DNA of 64,000 bases, taken from Sphingomonas phyllosphaerae 5.2. Lineage in GTDB: Bacteria > Pseudomonadota > Alphaproteobacteria > Sphingomonadales > Sphingomonadaceae. Shown piece by piece: positions 37,255 to 44,749 of the stretch. Numbering within the stretch: position 1 is the stretch's first letter; each line of letters opens with the position of its first letter. The notes below the pieces were generated by a model. The model searched no databases. It was not told the origin of the DNA and saw only the letters and a program-made list of their open reading frames with translations. Position numbers and translations under genes: made by a program. The stretch covers positions 438,001 to 502,000 of the forward strand of contig NZ_ATTI01000001.1 in NCBI RefSeq assembly GCF_000419605.1, written 5' to 3'.

Positions 37255-37358
37255 TGGTGCCTAACTAGGGAGCCTCACACGTACGTGCGAGGGTGAGGGC
37301 TGTCGACGGGGGGCGTCAAGCCGCCAGCGTCGGCGTGATCTTGGGTAGCGGGAGCACG

Positions 37359-38447
37359 TCACAAAAGGCTCACCCGTCCGCCGGCGTGCCGCTCCAGGCG
37401 ACCGGCCAGCTCGATCTCCAGCAGCACCATCTGCACCACCGCAGGCGCGCATCCGGACTGCCGCACCAGTTCGTCGACCGCGACCGGCACCGGGCCGAGC
37501 AGCGAATCGATCCGCTGCCGCTCGGCATCGCTGGCGTCGGCAGGCGGCGGCGCGCCCCAGCCGCGGGCCGGCGCGCGCACCGCCGCGCGCGCGTCGATCG
37601 GGCGCAGCTGTTCCAGCACGTCGGCGGCATTCTGCACCAGCGTCGCGCCGTCACGGATCAGCGTGTTGCAGCCCTGCGCGCGCGGATCGGACGGATGACC
37701 CGGCACTGCCATCACCTCGCGGCCCTGCTCCCCCGCCAGCCGCGCGGTGATGAGCGAGCCGGAGCGCGGCGCCGCCTCCACCACCAGCGTGCCCAGCGCC
37801 AGCCCGGCGATGATGCGATTGCGGTGCGGGAAGTGCCGCGCGCGCGGCTCGGTGCCGGGCGGCATCTCGGCGATCAGCAGCGCTTCCTGCGCGATCCGCT
37901 CCTGGAGCGCGGCGTTCTCGGGCGGGTAGGCGACATCGATCCCGCCCGCGATCACCGCGATCGTCGCGTGGCCGGCGCCCTCGTGCGCCGCGGTGTCGAT
38001 CCCGCGCGCCAGCCCGGAGACGACGCTCGCCCGCTCCGCCGCCAGATCGTGCGCCAGCGTGCGCGCGAAGCGGCACGCCGCGGCCGACGCGTTGCGTGCG
38101 CCGACCAGCGCCACCGGCGTGCGCGTCACCAGCGACAGGTCGCCTCGCACCGTCAGCACCGCCGGCGCATTGTCGATCTCCGCCAGCAACGCCGGGTAAT
38201 CGCTATCGCCCAGGAACAGCAGCCGTGCGCCGAGCTTCTCGATCAGCTGCTGCTCGCGTTCGATCGCCGCGGTAGAGGGAGGCTCCGGCACGCGCCCGCC
38301 GCCACGCCGCGCCAGCTCCGGCAATGCGTCCAGCGCCGCCGCCGCCGAGCCGAAGCGTGCCAGCAATTGCCGATAGCTGACCGGGCCGATCGACGGCGTG
38401 CGGATCAGCCGCAGCCGCGCCGCCACCTCGTCCGCAGCCGTCGTCAT
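37359..38447 (-). CDS. dprA: DNA processing protein DprA
   Basis: A 362-residue DprA/Smf protein that loads RecA on incoming single-stranded DNA in natural transformation. It has an N-terminal helix-hairpin region (IRTPSIGPVSYRQLLARFG), a Rossmann-like core with VALVGARNAS, VVSGLARGIDTAAHEGA, TIAVIAGGIDVAYPPEN and EAAPRSGSLITARLA, and a C-terminal winged-helix DprA domain (VDELVRQSGCAPAVVQMVLLEIELAG). The ATG at 38447 overlaps the plsY stop by one base; an upstream in-frame start at 38504 would only add Arg/Trp-rich shadow of the plsY tail. Confidence 0.94.
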   Translation of the reverse strand: MTTAADEVAARLRLIRTPSIGPVSYRQLLARFGSAAAALDALPELARRGGGRVPEPPSTAAIEREQQLIEKLGARLLFLGDSDYPALLAEIDNAPAVLTVRGDLSLVTRTPVALVGARNASAAACRFARTLAHDLAAERASVVSGLARGIDTAAHEGAGHATIAVIAGGIDVAYPPENAALQERIAQEALLIAEMPPGTEPRARHFPHRNRIIAGLALGTLVVEAAPRSGSLITARLAGEQGREVMAVPGHPSDPRAQGCNTLIRDGATLVQNAADVLEQLRPIDARAAVRAPARGWGAPPPADASDAERQRIDSLLGPVPVAVDELVRQSGCAPAVVQMVLLEIELAGRLERHAGGRVSLL

Positions 38448-39145
38448 CAGTCGCCGCCGCCGCCGCCGTCGCAACCACCGCCGCCACCGCCGCCATCGCC
38501 GCAACCAGCGTCGCCGATGTCGCCACCACCGCTGTCATCACCGCCGCCGCCGCCGGCCGCATGCTGCTTCGACGCGCCGACGCGCGGTTCGGTGCCGTCG
38601 ACCAGCCGCGCGATATTGGCGCGATGCTTCCAGAGCACGATCGCGGCCAGCGCCATCAACAACGGCACCACGTCGAAATCGCCGAGGATCGCGGCGGTCA
38701 CCGGCGTGCTGATCGCCGCCGCCATCCCGGCCAGCGACGACAGCCGCGTCGCCGCCAGCAATCCCAGCCACACGATCGCGAACACCAGCCCGATCGGCCA
38801 GCCGAGCCCCAGCGCGATCCCCATCAGCGTCGCCACCCCCTTGCCGCCGCGAAGGCGCAGCCACACCGGATAGCAATGCCCGATCAACGCGCCCGCCGCT
38901 GCCAGCGGTTGATCGCCCGGCCAGATCCACGCCACCAGCAGCACCGCGGCCAGCCCCTTGGCGAGGTCGAGCAGCAACGTCGCCGCCGCCAGCCCCTTGC
39001 GCCCGGTACGCAGCACGTTGGTGGCGCCGATGTTGCCCGAGCCGATTTGCCGCAGGTCGCCCGCACCGGTCATGCGCGTCAAAATCACCCCGAAGGGGAT
39101 CGACCCCAGCAGGTATCCGATCAGCAACGCCGACAGCGGCGCCAT
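38447..39145 (-). CDS. plsY: Glycerol-3-phosphate acyltransferase PlsY
   Basis: A 232-residue inner-membrane enzyme that moves an acyl group from acyl-phosphate to glycerol-3-phosphate, the first step of phospholipid synthesis. The three PlsY motifs are seen: GSGNIGATNVLRT, GHCYPVWLRLRGGKGVAT and LWKHRANIARL. The family normally ends about there, near 200 residues. Here a 35-residue tail of 23 glycines with Asp and two Cys has been added (see findings). The stop overlaps dprA by one base (TGATG), a pairing found in many alphaproteobacteria. Confidence 0.94.
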   Translation of the reverse strand: MAPLSALLIGYLLGSIPFGVILTRMTGAGDLRQIGSGNIGATNVLRTGRKGLAAATLLLDLAKGLAAVLLVAWIWPGDQPLAAAGALIGHCYPVWLRLRGGKGVATLMGIALGLGWPIGLVFAIVWLGLLAATRLSSLAGMAAAISTPVTAAILGDFDVVPLLMALAAIVLWKHRANIARLVDGTEPRVGASKQHAAGGGGGDDSGGGDIGDAGCGDGGGGGGGCDGGGGGD

Positions 39146-39266
39146 CCAGATGATCTCGGTTGGCAGCGTTCGATCCCCCTTGGTGCGCCCGGCTTAGCCG
39201 AAACGTTTCGGGTACGCCACCGCGAGAGCGTTGCCGGCCGCCACCGTTCCGGACTAAGCGCGGCGG

Positions 39267-40055
39267 GTGACAGAGGCGGCACCGATCCTGTTCTTCGATT
39301 CCGGGGTGGGCGGCCTGTCGGTGGTCGCGCCCACCCGCGCGCTGCTGCCCACCGCGCCGATCGTCTATGCCGCGGATTCGGCGGGCTTCCCCTACGGAAC
39401 ACGCACCGAGGCGGAGATTGCGGCGCGCGTGCCGGCGCTGCTCGGGCGGCTGGTGGAGCGCTATCGCCCGCGGCTGGTGGTGATCGCCTGCAACACCGCC
39501 TCGACGATCGCGCTGCCGGTGGTGCGCGCGGCGCTGGACGTCGCAGTGGTCGGCACCGTCCCCGCGATCAAACCGGCCGCGGCGATGAGCATCACGCGTG
39601 TCATCGGCGTGCTTGGCACCGAGGCGACGGTGCGCCAGCCGTATGTCGACGATCTCGCGGCGCGCTTCGCGGCCGATTGCACGGTCCTGCGCCACGGGTC
39701 GGCGGCGCTGGTGGAGCTCGCCGAGGCGAAGCTGGCCGGCGAGGCGCCTGATCCCGCAGGGGTGCGCCGCGCGCTGGACGGGTTGTTCGGGCAGCCCGGC
39801 GGGGACCGGATCGACGTGATCGTCAACGCCTGCACGCACTTCCCGTTGCTGGAGGCGGACATGGCGGCCGTCGCGCCGCCCGGCATGCGCTTCGTCGATG
39901 GCGGCCCGGGCATCGCGCGCCGAATCGCCTGTCTCACCGCGGGGCAGGAATGGCCGGCCGTGCCGGGCGGCGACACCTTGGTGTTCACGCGGCTGGGCGA
40001 GCGCGAGCGTCGGCTCGCGGCGGCGCTCCACTCCGCCCACGTCGAGGCGCTGTAG
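39267..40055 (+). CDS. murI: Glutamate racemase
   Basis: A 262-residue cofactor-free racemase giving D-glutamate for peptidoglycan. The family signature FFDSGVGGLSV is at the start. The two catalytic cysteines are Cys75 in VIACNTAST and Cys189 in NACTHFPLL. The start is a GTG at 39267 and the gene is divergent from plsY with 121 bases between. Length and motif spacing are ordinary. Confidence 0.95.
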   Translation: MTEAAPILFFDSGVGGLSVVAPTRALLPTAPIVYAADSAGFPYGTRTEAEIAARVPALLGRLVERYRPRLVVIACNTASTIALPVVRAALDVAVVGTVPAIKPAAAMSITRVIGVLGTEATVRQPYVDDLAARFAADCTVLRHGSAALVELAEAKLAGEAPDPAGVRRALDGLFGQPGGDRIDVIVNACTHFPLLEADMAAVAPPGMRFVDGGPGIARRIACLTAGQEWPAVPGGDTLVFTRLGERERRLAAALHSAHVEAL

Positions 40056-40170
40056 CGGCCGCAAACGCCGTTAGGCACGGGGGGTAGGGCAATTTGTCCA
40101 CGCTTTCCGATTACACAGAATGCTGTTCTGCGCTGGCTATCGCGCTCGGCAGGGAGTAATCGCGGGCACC

Positions 40171-41415
40171 ATGAGGACGGAGAGCATCGAGGCGCGCGGC
40201 GTGGATTACTCGCGCGTGTTCACCCAGGCGATCGACCGGCTGCACGCCGAAGGTCGGTATCGCGTGTTCATCGACATTCTCCGCAACAAGGGGATGTTCC
40301 CCAATGCGCGCTGCTTCGCCGGACACAACGGGCCGAAGCCGATCACCGTCTGGTGCTCGAACGATTACCTCGCGATGGGTCAGCATCCGAAGGTGATCGC
40401 CGCGATGGAAGAGGCGCTGCACGATGTCGGCGCGGGCTCCGGCGGCACGCGCAACATCGGCGGCAACACCCATTATCACGTCGATCTCGAGCACGAACTG
40501 GCCGACCTGCACGGCAAGCAGGCGGCATTGCTGTTCACGTCCGGCTATGTCTCGAACGAGGCGACGCTGTCGACGCTGGCGCGTGTGCTGCCGGGCTGCA
40601 TCATCTATTCCGACGCGCTGAACCACGCCTCGATGATCGCCGGCATCCGCAATTCCGGCTGCGAAAAGCGCGTGTTCCGCCACAACGACCTCGCGCATCT
40701 CGAGGAACTGCTCGCCGCTGACGACGCCGCAGTGCCCAAGCTGATCGCCTTCGAGAGCGTCTATTCGATGGAGGGCGACATCGCCCCGATCGCAGCGATC
40801 TGCGACCTCGCTGACAAGTATAACGCGCTGACGTATCTGGACGAGGTTCATGCGGTGGGCATGTACGGCGCGCGCGGCGGCGGCATCTCGGAGCGTGACG
40901 GCGTCGCCGATCGGCTGACGATCATCGAGGGCACGCTCGGCAAGGCGTTCGGGGTGATGGGGGGCTATATCGCCGCCGATCGCACGATCATCGACGTGAT
41001 CCGCTCCTACGCACCCGGCTTCATCTTCACGACCTCGCTGTCGCCGGTGCTGGTCGCGGGCGTGTTGGCCAGCGTGCGCCACCTGAAGCAATCCAGCGCC
41101 GAGCGCGACGGGCAGCAAGCGGCGGCGGCGGCGCTGAAGGCGATGCTGCACGATGCCGGCCTGCCGGTGATGGCGGGCGAGACGCATATCGTGCCCGTGA
41201 TGGTCGGTGACCCCGTGAAGGCCAAGAAGATCAGCGATATCCTGCTGGCCGAATATGGCGTGTACGTGCAGCCGATCAATTACCCGACGGTGCCGCGCGG
41301 AGCGGAGCGGCTGCGCTTCACGCCGGGGCCGGCGCACAGCGAGGCGATGATGCGCGAGCTGGTCGGCGCGCTGGTCGAGATCTGGGATCGGCTGGAGCTG
41401 CGGCTGGCGGCGTGA
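40171..41415 (+). CDS. hemA: 5-aminolevulinate synthase
   Basis: A 414-residue PLP enzyme joining glycine and succinyl-CoA, the alphaproteobacterial (Shemin) entry to haem. Motifs: [39 protein letters not shown] and the Schiff-base Lys in [13 protein letters not shown], with [14 protein letters not shown] near the end. The ATG at 40171 gives the usual family N-terminus ([17 protein letters not shown]); an upstream in-frame ATG at 40120 would add 17 residues with no family match. The gene stands alone, followed by a repeat-rich gap. Confidence 0.95.
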   Translation: MRTESIEARGVDYSRVFTQAIDRLHAEGRYRVFIDILRNKGMFPNARCFAGHNGPKPITVWCSNDYLAMGQHPKVIAAMEEALHDVGAGSGGTRNIGGNTHYHVDLEHELADLHGKQAALLFTSGYVSNEATLSTLARVLPGCIIYSDALNHASMIAGIRNSGCEKRVFRHNDLAHLEELLAADDAAVPKLIAFESVYSMEGDIAPIAAICDLADKYNALTYLDEVHAVGMYGARGGGISERDGVADRLTIIEGTLGKAFGVMGGYIAADRTIIDVIRSYAPGFIFTTSLSPVLVAGVLASVRHLKQSSAERDGQQAAAAALKAMLHDAGLPVMAGETHIVPVMVGDPVKAKKISDILLAEYGVYVQPINYPTVPRGAERLRFTPGPAHSEAMMRELVGALVEIWDRLELRLAA

Positions 41416-41707
41416 TCCCCACGGGATCTGCGCCACCGCCACACAAAGCCGCCTTCATCCTGCGCACGGCGAAGGGCGACTTCGCACCAGACCGACGGAA
41501 GCGATCGCTGTCAGGGCCAATCCGATCCTACATAACCGAACGCGATTCAGCGACAGGCGCATGATGGGCGACGCGGGCAGCGGCAAGGCGATAGCATCGC
41601 TTGTTCAGTACCGCTCCGACCCACCGCGAACGGTCCTCGACGAGCGCTAAGTGCGGCTGGCGGCATGACAGGGCCGATCAACATTCCGCCGGTTTCCCTG
41701 CAAGCTC

Positions 41708-41800
41708 CGTCGTTGCGAGCGTAGCGACGCAATCCAGAGCCGGACCGGGACACGCCGGCTCGCTACGCTACGCTACGCTACGCTACGCTCGCAATGACGG
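41708..41800. repeat. Dispersed palindromic repeat with five-fold CGCTA tandem
   Basis: The left arm CCGTCGTTGCGAGCGTAGCG (41708-41727) and right arm CGCTACGCTCGCAATGACGG (41781-41800) are reverse complements at 19 of 20 positions. The right arm has been lengthened by a CGCTA unit present five times in a row at 41761-41785, which looks like slippage of the arm's own CGCTA. Confidence 0.85.
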
Positions 41801-41994
41801 CTGAAGGGAGCAAATCTGCCTGATCGTGGAAACGCGGTTCGCACGAACAGATCGATCGTCCTTGTCGGTGAGCAATTCGGCACCCGCGGGGCGCTGGAGG
41901 CCGATCCCGCCAAGGCGATGGCGGCGTGTTAAATATCCTCTTACCGGTCGCTCTGCGTTCGTCGAACGCCAGGCCCGCGTGCTCCGATACGCCC

Positions 41995-42150
41995 CGCCCA
42001 AATAGGCGATCCTTCTTCAGTGCGTAATTGCCGAAGCGCGAACGGCGCCGGCATGTATGCCAGCGGCTCATCCTCGGCATGTGGACCAGCTGCGCCGCAA
42101 GCGCATCTGCGCGCTCTTCCGACCACGGATGGGTAGGGCTGATGGCATAG
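41995..42150 (-). pseudogene. Relic of a second M48 protease C-terminus
   Basis: On the minus strand the frame from about 42148 reads SPTHPWSEERADALAAQL. The intact protease downstream ends with SRTHPSSRDRADAIAAEL at the same place, so 12 of 18 residues match. A frame change then gives EDEPLAYMPAPFALRQL, echoing LPYLPPMLALRDEPL in shuffled form. There is no start, no HExxH region and no matching upstream half, so this is a fragment of a lost tandem duplicate rather than a gene. It is flanked on both sides by copies of the palindromic repeat. Confidence 0.65.
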
Positions 42151-42199
42151 CCAGCGGAGCTAGGGCCGATCGACGTTCCGCCAGCGTCCCCGCAAGCGC

Positions 42200-42275
42200 C
42201 GTCGTTGCGAGCGTAGCGAAGCAATCCAGGGCGTCGCGCGGGACAATGGACTGCTTCGCTGCGCCCGCAACGACG
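42200..42275. repeat. Dispersed palindromic repeat
   Basis: The left arm (42200-42223, beginning CGTCGTTGCGAGCGTAGCGA) and right arm (42252-42275, ending GCGCCCGCAACGACG) are reverse complements at 22 of 24 positions, with a 28-base spacer containing CAGGGCGTCGCGCGGGAC. This is the cleanest copy in the window. Confidence 0.85.
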
Positions 42276-42464
42276 AGCGGAGCGAGCAGATCTGCCGATC
42301 GTGCGAGCGCGGTGCGCCCTGACGGATGGATAATCTTCGTTGCCGAACAGCCCGCCATTCGGGAGGCGTCGAATGTCGATCCCGCCTGGGATCGGCGCGG
42401 GCCCTTCCTCATTCGCCGCAGACCCGCCGAGCGCGTGCGCCACGCTCGCCCCGAAGCGCCAGAC

Positions 42465-43415
42465 CTACTTCAATGGTTCGTCGCGCAGTGCGAGCATCGG
42501 CGGCAGGTACGGCAACGCTGCCTCCTTCGGCATCGTCGCCAGCTCCGCCGCGATCGCATCGGCGCGGTCCCGGGACGACGGATGCGTGCGGCTGTGGAAC
42601 ATGCCGCCGTCGATGCCGCTGCCATATTCGCGCCAGAAGCGCACCGCCAGTTGGGGGTCCCAGCCGGCGTTGCGCAACAGGTAGGCGCCCAGCAGGTCGG
42701 CCTCGGTCTCGGTCCGGCGAAACAGCCGCGCGTTGCGGCCGAACTCAGACAGCAGCCCCCATTTGACCCCCGCCGCCTCGAGCCGGACGCGGTGGCGCAG
42801 GATCGCATGCGCCAGCTCGTGCGCGACCACGACCGCGATCTGGTCGTCGCCGAACTTCTCGAACAGCGCGCCGCCGACCTGCACGACCTTGCCGTCCGAC
42901 GATGCGCCCAGCTTGCTGCCGGTCAGCACCTCGAACTCGACGCGGCACCCGGCGCGCGGCAGCACCGTCACCCGTCGCTCCGCGCCGGCGTGGCGCAGCA
43001 GCAGCGGGATCGGTGCGGCGACGGGAAGCGCGGCGATCCGCGCCTGCGCCGCGTCGCGGGTCGCGCTGGTCGGGGTGTCGCTCGGCTGCGGCGCGGGCAG
43101 CGGTCGCCCGTCCACCGCTACCACTCCGTCGTCCGCCGCCACCCCGGCGAGCGCCGCGGGTGCGCCCGGCACCACCAGCTCGACCGCGACGGGCGTCGCG
43201 AAGCCGTCGCGCAGTTCGCGCGGATATTGGTCCGCGGCATGCAGGGTGGCGCCGATCACCGGCTGCTGCTCGCGGCACAGGGTGGCGTTGGCGGTGGTCA
43301 GCCGCCACGCGATCGCCGCCAGTCGCTGGTCGACCTCCAGCAGGCTCGGTGCGGCGTGCGCCGGGAGCGCGGCGAACGCGAGCAGGACGGCGGACAGTCG
43401 AAGGAACATACGCAT
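42465..43415 (-). CDS. M48-family metalloprotease with signal peptide and PDZ-like region
   Basis: A 316-residue exported protein: a signal peptide (LSAVLLAFAALPAHA), then a PDZ-like segment (APAALAGVAADDGVVAVDGRPL at about 86-106, read as two halves), then a zinc peptidase. HELAH is at 199-203, and the downstream ligand Glu lies in RRTETEADLLGAYLL. M48 proteins of this kind sit in the periplasm and clip or quality-control envelope proteins; no substrate can be inferred. The ATG at 43415 overlaps the stop of the response-regulator gene by one base (TGATG), so it is co-transcribed with dctBD. Confidence 0.85.
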   Translation of the reverse strand: MRMFLRLSAVLLAFAALPAHAAPSLLEVDQRLAAIAWRLTTANATLCREQQPVIGATLHAADQYPRELRDGFATPVAVELVVPGAPAALAGVAADDGVVAVDGRPLPAPQPSDTPTSATRDAAQARIAALPVAAPIPLLLRHAGAERRVTVLPRAGCRVEFEVLTGSKLGASSDGKVVQVGGALFEKFGDDQIAVVVAHELAHAILRHRVRLEAAGVKWGLLSEFGRNARLFRRTETEADLLGAYLLRNAGWDPQLAVRFWREYGSGIDGGMFHSRTHPSSRDRADAIAAELATMPKEAALPYLPPMLALRDEPLK

Positions 43416-44749
43416 CACTCGGGCTTGTTGGCGGCGGGGCGGAACGCGGCAGGCTCGATCCCGTGGCGCTGCATCCGGTCGTAGAGGCTGCGGCGCGGCA
43501 ATTGCAACTCTGCCGCCGCCGCACCGACGTCGCCGCGGACCCGCTCCAGCGTGGCGCGGATCGTCGCCGCCTCGAAACGATCGACGCGCTCGGACAGCGG
43601 CAGCTGGTCCGCGGCAGTGGCATCGCCGCCGCCCAGCCCCAGCACCACGCGCGTCGCGTAGTTGCGCAGCTCGCGTACGTTGCCGGTCCAGTCGTCGCTC
43701 ACCAGCCGCGCCTCCACCGCGGCGTCGATCATCGGGCGCGGTCGCCCGAAGCGCTCGGCGGCCTCGCCCAGGAAGAAGGCGAACAGCAGCGGCACGTCGG
43801 CGCGGCGCTCGCGTAGCGGCGGGATGCGCAGCCGCACCGTCTCCAGCCGGTAGAGCAGGTCCGCGCGGAACCGTCCGTCGGACGCCGCTGCGGACAGATC
43901 GGTCTTGGCGGCAGCCACCACGCGCAGGTTCACGATGCGCGGCGCGGCGCCCGGCTGCGGCAGCTCGCGCTCCTCGACGACGCGCAGCAGCTTGCCCTGC
44001 AGGGCCGGCGACATGCTGTCGATCTCGTCCAGGAACAACGTGCCGCGATCGGCATCGGCGATCCGCCCGGGATGCGCGCGGCTGCCGAACAGTGCCTCGT
44101 CGGCGATCGCATCGGGCAGGGCGGCGCAGTCGACCGCGACGAACTGCCGCGTACGCCGGTGGCTCCAGCGGTGAAGCAGCAGTGCGACCAGCTCCTTGCC
44201 GGTTCCCGTCTCGCCTTCCACCAGCACGTCGACGTCGATGTCGGCGAGCTGGCGGATCGTCTCGCGCAGCCGCACCATCACCGGCGTCTCGCCGATCAGC
44301 GGGTAATGCGTCTCCGCCTCCTCGACGGCGACGCGCAGCCGGCGGTTCTCCAGCACCAGCCGCCGCACGTCGAGCGCGCGGCGCACGCTGGCGATCAGGT
44401 GGTCGGCCGCGAACGGCTTGGCGATGAAGTCCCACGCGCCCTTCTTCAGCGCGGCGACCGCGGTGGCGATGTCGCCGTGCCCGGTCATCAGGATCACCGG
44501 CAGTTCGGGGTCGCGCGCCGCCACCGCCTCGGCGACGGCGTGGCCGTCCATCTTCGGCATGCGGATGTCGCTGACCACCACGCCGGGAAAGTCGGCGCCG
44601 AGCAGCGCCAGCGCCGCGCGCGGGTCGGCGAACGGCTCGACGTCGATGCCCGCGATCGCGAAGCTGTCGGCCAGCGCATGACGCAGCCCGTCGTCGTCGT
44701 CGATCAGCACGACGCGCAAGGCGGGCGGAGCGGTGGGTGTGTCGTTCAT
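43415..44749 (-). CDS. dctD: DctD-like response regulator with AAA+ domain, lacking GAFTGA
   Basis: A 444-residue NtrC-family protein. The receiver domain has phospho-acceptor Asp61 in VVVSDIRMPKMDG. The AAA+ domain has Walker A GETGTGKE at 179-186 and Walker B GTLFLDEID near 236-244. A Fis-type helix-turn-helix follows (AAAELQLPRRSLYDRMQRHG). The loop after EALFG, which should read GAFTGA and contact sigma-54, is replaced by SRAHPGRIADADR (about 223-235). So either it does not activate sigma-54 promoters or it does so by another route. It is coupled to the sensor kinase (ATGA at 44746) and likely controls the divergent channel/transporter genes. Confidence 0.88.
   Translation of the reverse strand: MNDTPTAPPALRVVLIDDDDGLRHALADSFAIAGIDVEPFADPRAALALLGADFPGVVVSDIRMPKMDGHAVAEAVAARDPELPVILMTGHGDIATAVAALKKGAWDFIAKPFAADHLIASVRRALDVRRLVLENRRLRVAVEEAETHYPLIGETPVMVRLRETIRQLADIDVDVLVEGETGTGKELVALLLHRWSHRRTRQFVAVDCAALPDAIADEALFGSRAHPGRIADADRGTLFLDEIDSMSPALQGKLLRVVEERELPQPGAAPRIVNLRVVAAAKTDLSAAASDGRFRADLLYRLETVRLRIPPLRERRADVPLLFAFFLGEAAERFGRPRPMIDAAVEARLVSDDWTGNVRELRNYATRVVLGLGGGDATAADQLPLSERVDRFEAATIRATLERVRGDVGAAAAELQLPRRSLYDRMQRHGIEPAAFRPAANKPE

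Larger units (their letters stand above)
41416..42464. other. Repeat-rich, gene-poor stretch of 1.05 kb
   Basis: This gap between hemA and the M48 protease has no intact gene. It holds two good copies of the dispersed palindrome (41708-41800 and 42200-42275), a pentanucleotide tandem repeat, and a minus-strand relic of an M48 protease C-terminus between them. A further minus-strand frame (about 42300-42440) reads GPAPIPGGIDIRRLPNGGLF; it has no start or match I recognise. Confidence 0.6.

Noticed and set aside
34564..37296. 910-codon plus-strand open frame opposite topA
   Set aside because: topA has every type IA topoisomerase motif on the other strand, and this frame is arginine-rich shadow.
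41761..41790. CGCTA tandem array considered as a CRISPR or VNTR locus
   Set aside because: The five-base unit has no spacers and no cas genes nearby. It is a microsatellite inside a palindrome arm.
42340..42443. Minus-strand peptide GGIDIRRLPNGGLFG as a second gene remnant
   Set aside because: It has no recognised family and no continuity with the M48 relic beyond the repeat, so it is too weak to call.
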